Positions 44,224-46,016 of a DNA stretch of 46,016 nt are shown here, in pieces. Every line of letters starts with the position of its first letter. The stretch's first letter is position 1. The translations under genes and the position numbers were made by a program. The stretch is from Chitinophagaceae bacterium. GTDB lineage: Bacteria > Bacteroidota > Bacteroidia > Chitinophagales > Chitinophagaceae. The stretch is taken from positions 70,615-116,630 of the forward strand of contig JANWIY010000015.1 in assembly GCA_025449645.1 (NCBI GenBank), in the 5' to 3' direction. Below the pieces are notes generated by a model, which made no database searches, was not told where the DNA came from, and saw only the letters and a program-made list of their open reading frames with translations.

Positions 44224-45488
44224 CCACAAGCTTCAATCGTCTCATCCAGATCGCGAAAACTGAGTGCATTATTCAGGAACCAGCTTTCAAAGGCTGATGG
44301 CGGGAGATAGATACCCTGATCCAGCATGGAATGAAAGAATTCATTAAAGCGTTCTGTATTGCTTGCTGATGACGTCGCAAAATTCCGAACCGGCTGTGCA
44401 CTGAAATGCACACTGATCATGGATCCAAAATGGTTGATGACAAACGGAAATCCTTTTTTCTCTAAGACTTTCTCCATTCCTTCTTTCAGATACCGCGTTT
44501 TTTTTTCAAGTTCAGAGTATATCTGTGGATTTTCCTTTAATATTCTTAAAGTGGTGAGCCCGGCAATCATTGCAATAGGATTCCCGCTGAGTGTCCCTGC
44601 CTGGTATACTTTACCCTGCGGAGCAAGATGTTCCATGATCTCTCTTCGTCCGCCGAATGCACCCACCGGCATTCCCCCTCCGATCACTTTTCCATAAGTT
44701 ACCAGATCGGCACGGATACCCAGCTTTTCCTGTGCTCCTCCCGGAGCGAGCCGGAAACCAGTCATCACTTCATCAAAGATTAAGAGCATGTTCTCTTCAT
44801 CACAGATGGATCTCAATTCTTCGAGAAATCCTTTTTCCGGAAGAATACATCCCATATTGCCGGCCACTGGTTCTAGGATGATCGCCGCAATCCCGGCATG
44901 ATGTTTTTTTACGAGAAGACGCACTGCTTCGGGATCATTAAATGGACAGGTGAGTGTGTCCTGCGCTACCCCGGCAGTTACGCCGGGTACCGCCTGGATA
45001 TTAAAAGTAGCCATTCCACTTCCTGCTTTTACTAGAAATGAATCCGCATGACCGTGATAATGACCCTCAAATTTGATAAACTTGTTCCTGCCTGTAAATC
45101 CGCGGGCAAGACGGATTGCACTCATGCAGGCTTCTGTGCCACTGCTCACCATGCGAATCAGGTCCACATTCGGAACCATACCGGTGATGAGTTCCGCCAT
45201 CTCCACTTCGAGTTCGGTCGGTGCGCCATAGGAAGTGGAATATGCAACCCTTTCCTGAATGGCTTTTACAACGGAATCATGGGCATGACCGAGGATCATC
45301 GCTCCCCAGGACGATATATAGTCAATGTATTTATTTCCATCCGCATCAAACAGGTAAGCCCCTTTTGCCTTGCTGATGAACAATGGTGTTCCGCCCACAC
45401 TCCTGAAAGCACGTACCGGGGAATTAACGCCTCCCGGTATAGTTTGACAGGCACGTTCGAAAAGTTTGACACTTAAAGTTGTATTCAT
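44217..45488 (-). CDS. hemL: Glutamate-1-semialdehyde 2,1-aminomutase
   Basis: PLP enzyme that converts glutamate-1-semialdehyde to 5-aminolevulinate in the C5 pathway of haem synthesis. The 423-residue protein is full length with [18 protein letters not shown] at the start, [37 protein letters not shown] and the PLP lysine K267 in [18 protein letters not shown]. It lies downstream of hemB, the next enzyme in the pathway, on the same strand with a 130-bp gap. No convincing promoter was seen in that gap. Confidence 0.97.
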   Translation of the reverse strand: MNTTLSVKLFERACQTIPGGVNSPVRAFRSVGGTPLFISKAKGAYLFDADGNKYIDYISSWGAMILGHAHDSVVKAIQERVAYSTSYGAPTELEVEMAELITGMVPNVDLIRMVSSGTEACMSAIRLARGFTGRNKFIKFEGHYHGHADSFLVKAGSGMATFNIQAVPGVTAGVAQDTLTCPFNDPEAVRLLVKKHHAGIAAIILEPVAGNMGCILPEKGFLEELRSICDEENMLLIFDEVMTGFRLAPGGAQEKLGIRADLVTYGKVIGGGMPVGAFGGRREIMEHLAPQGKVYQAGTLSGNPIAMIAGLTTLRILKENPQIYSELEKKTRYLKEGMEKVLEKKGFPFVINHFGSMISVHFSAQPVRNFATSSASNTERFNEFFHSMLDQGIYLPPSAFESWFLNNALSFRDLDETIEACGN

Positions 45489-45618
45489 ATTATTAATTAC
45501 GGATCCGATTCAGAAATTTTAAGCCTTATCCTTCCGTATTTTTCATGCTGGATATTTCAATTGCAAATTCTATTTGGGCCGGTAGGGAACCTGTTATTTA
45601 ATATTGAAAAATGACGAT

Positions 45619-45996
45619 TCAATGAGCCGACTCCAATAAACGAACCGCATCCTTCGCAAAATAGGTTGCTATCAGATCGGCTCCGGCCCTTTTGATCGCT
45701 GTCAGGGTTTCAAGAATAGCTTTGTTTTCATCGAGCCAGCCCATTTTGGCTGCGGCCCTGATCATGGCATATTCCCCGCTGATATTATACGCACTAACGG
45801 GAACGTGTACCGCATTTTTTACTTCACGAATGATATCCAGATATGCGAGCGCCGGTTTTACCATGACCATGTCTGCCCCTTCTTCCACATCCTGCAGGGC
45901 TTCCTTCAGGGCTTCCGTTCGATTCGAGTAATCCATCTGGTAGGTTTTCTTATCACCAAAGCCGGGCGAAGAATCCAATGCATCCCGGAACCGGCA
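45619..45996 (-). CDS. hemB: Porphobilinogen synthase, C-terminal part (5' truncated, frame broken near the window edge)
   Basis: Second dedicated step of tetrapyrrole synthesis: condensation of two 5-aminolevulinate molecules. About 120 C-terminal residues are visible, with KKTYQMD, the catalytic lysine in [31 protein letters not shown] and [24 protein letters not shown]. Homology starts at [15 protein letters not shown]. Immediately before it, where KYxSxFYGP is expected, the same frame has a TAA at 45997-45999, and neither other frame gives the expected residues. The first active-site lysine would lie further upstream, outside the window. The break could be a frameshift, a real truncation or low-quality sequence at the end of a contig. 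Confidence 0.85.
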   Translation of the reverse strand, partial: CRFRDALDSSPGFGDKKTYQMDYSNRTEALKEALQDVEEGADMVMVKPALAYLDIIREVKNAVHVPVSAYNISGEYAMIRAAAKMGWLDENKAILETLTAIKRAGADLIATYFAKDAVRLLESAH

Positions 45997-46016
45997 TTAT
46001 AATAATCAAGAATGAT

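Overview
The window is an ordinary-looking stretch of a Bacteroidota chromosome, probably from the Chitinophagales/Sphingobacteriales side. This is inferred from three things. The protein families are typical (940-residue CarB, DUF7033-type polysaccharide deacetylase, a DUF1800/DUF1501 pair, the BirA-RsfS-FtsH-LUD order, MerR and M23 genes beside alaS). Promoters use the Bacteroidota -7 box TAnnTTTG. Purine-rich Shine-Dalgarno sites are largely absent. No rRNA, CRISPR array, insertion sequence or prophage was seen, and I recognised no tRNA by eye. Both ends cut genes: a polysaccharide deacetylase lacks its N-terminus on the left and hemB lacks its N-terminal half on the right.

Layout. 1-4.2 kb: deacetylase (+), then comEC and purH (-). 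4.2-7.3 kb: a 447-bp regulatory region with repeated TTTTAACGG sites, a 157-residue orphan protein with a CPPFC motif and its own terminator, then a 7-TM protein, a NarL-type histidine kinase and a LuxR-type response regulator (+). 7.3-10.4 kb: carB and a small membrane-anchored protein (-). 10.6-19.2 kb: secreted M23 peptidase (+), birA (-), and a + strand run rsfS, ftsH, LUD protein, lpxH-like hydrolase, exported protein and mscS. 19.3-21 kb: MerR regulator and membrane-bound M23 peptidase (-). 21-27.7 kb: alaS, PDZ protein, gatB and TlpA-like thioredoxin (+). 27.9-33.3 kb: RND-type transporter (-), recO (+), amidohydrolase (-), prfA (+). 33.8-36.4 kb: a - strand run of a 115-residue protein, gcvH, ECF sigma factor, anti-sigma and VanZ-like protein. 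36.5-40.6 kb: serS, DUF1800, DUF1501 (+). 40.7-46 kb: small conserved protein and gyrB (-), a cysteine-rich AraC regulator (+), then hemL and hemB (-).

Most genes are housekeeping (purine and pyrimidine synthesis, translation, envelope, haem synthesis). The more unusual content is in the non-coding DNA and regulators. Several junctions, mainly between convergent genes, carry tandem 7- or 8-bp units arranged as long inverted repeats. Their unit sequence differs at almost every site while the architecture is kept, and at two sites they run into the C-terminal codons of the neighbouring gene. Several genes have a -7 box only 3 to 9 nt before the ATG, which predicts leaderless or nearly leaderless mRNAs. 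A 12-bp inverted repeat brackets the promoter of the PDZ gene, and a strong hairpin sits between a promoter-like box and gatB. No clearly new defence or mobile system was found. The best candidates for undescribed biology are the CPPFC protein/7-TM/two-component module with its repeat-rich control region, and the junction repeats.
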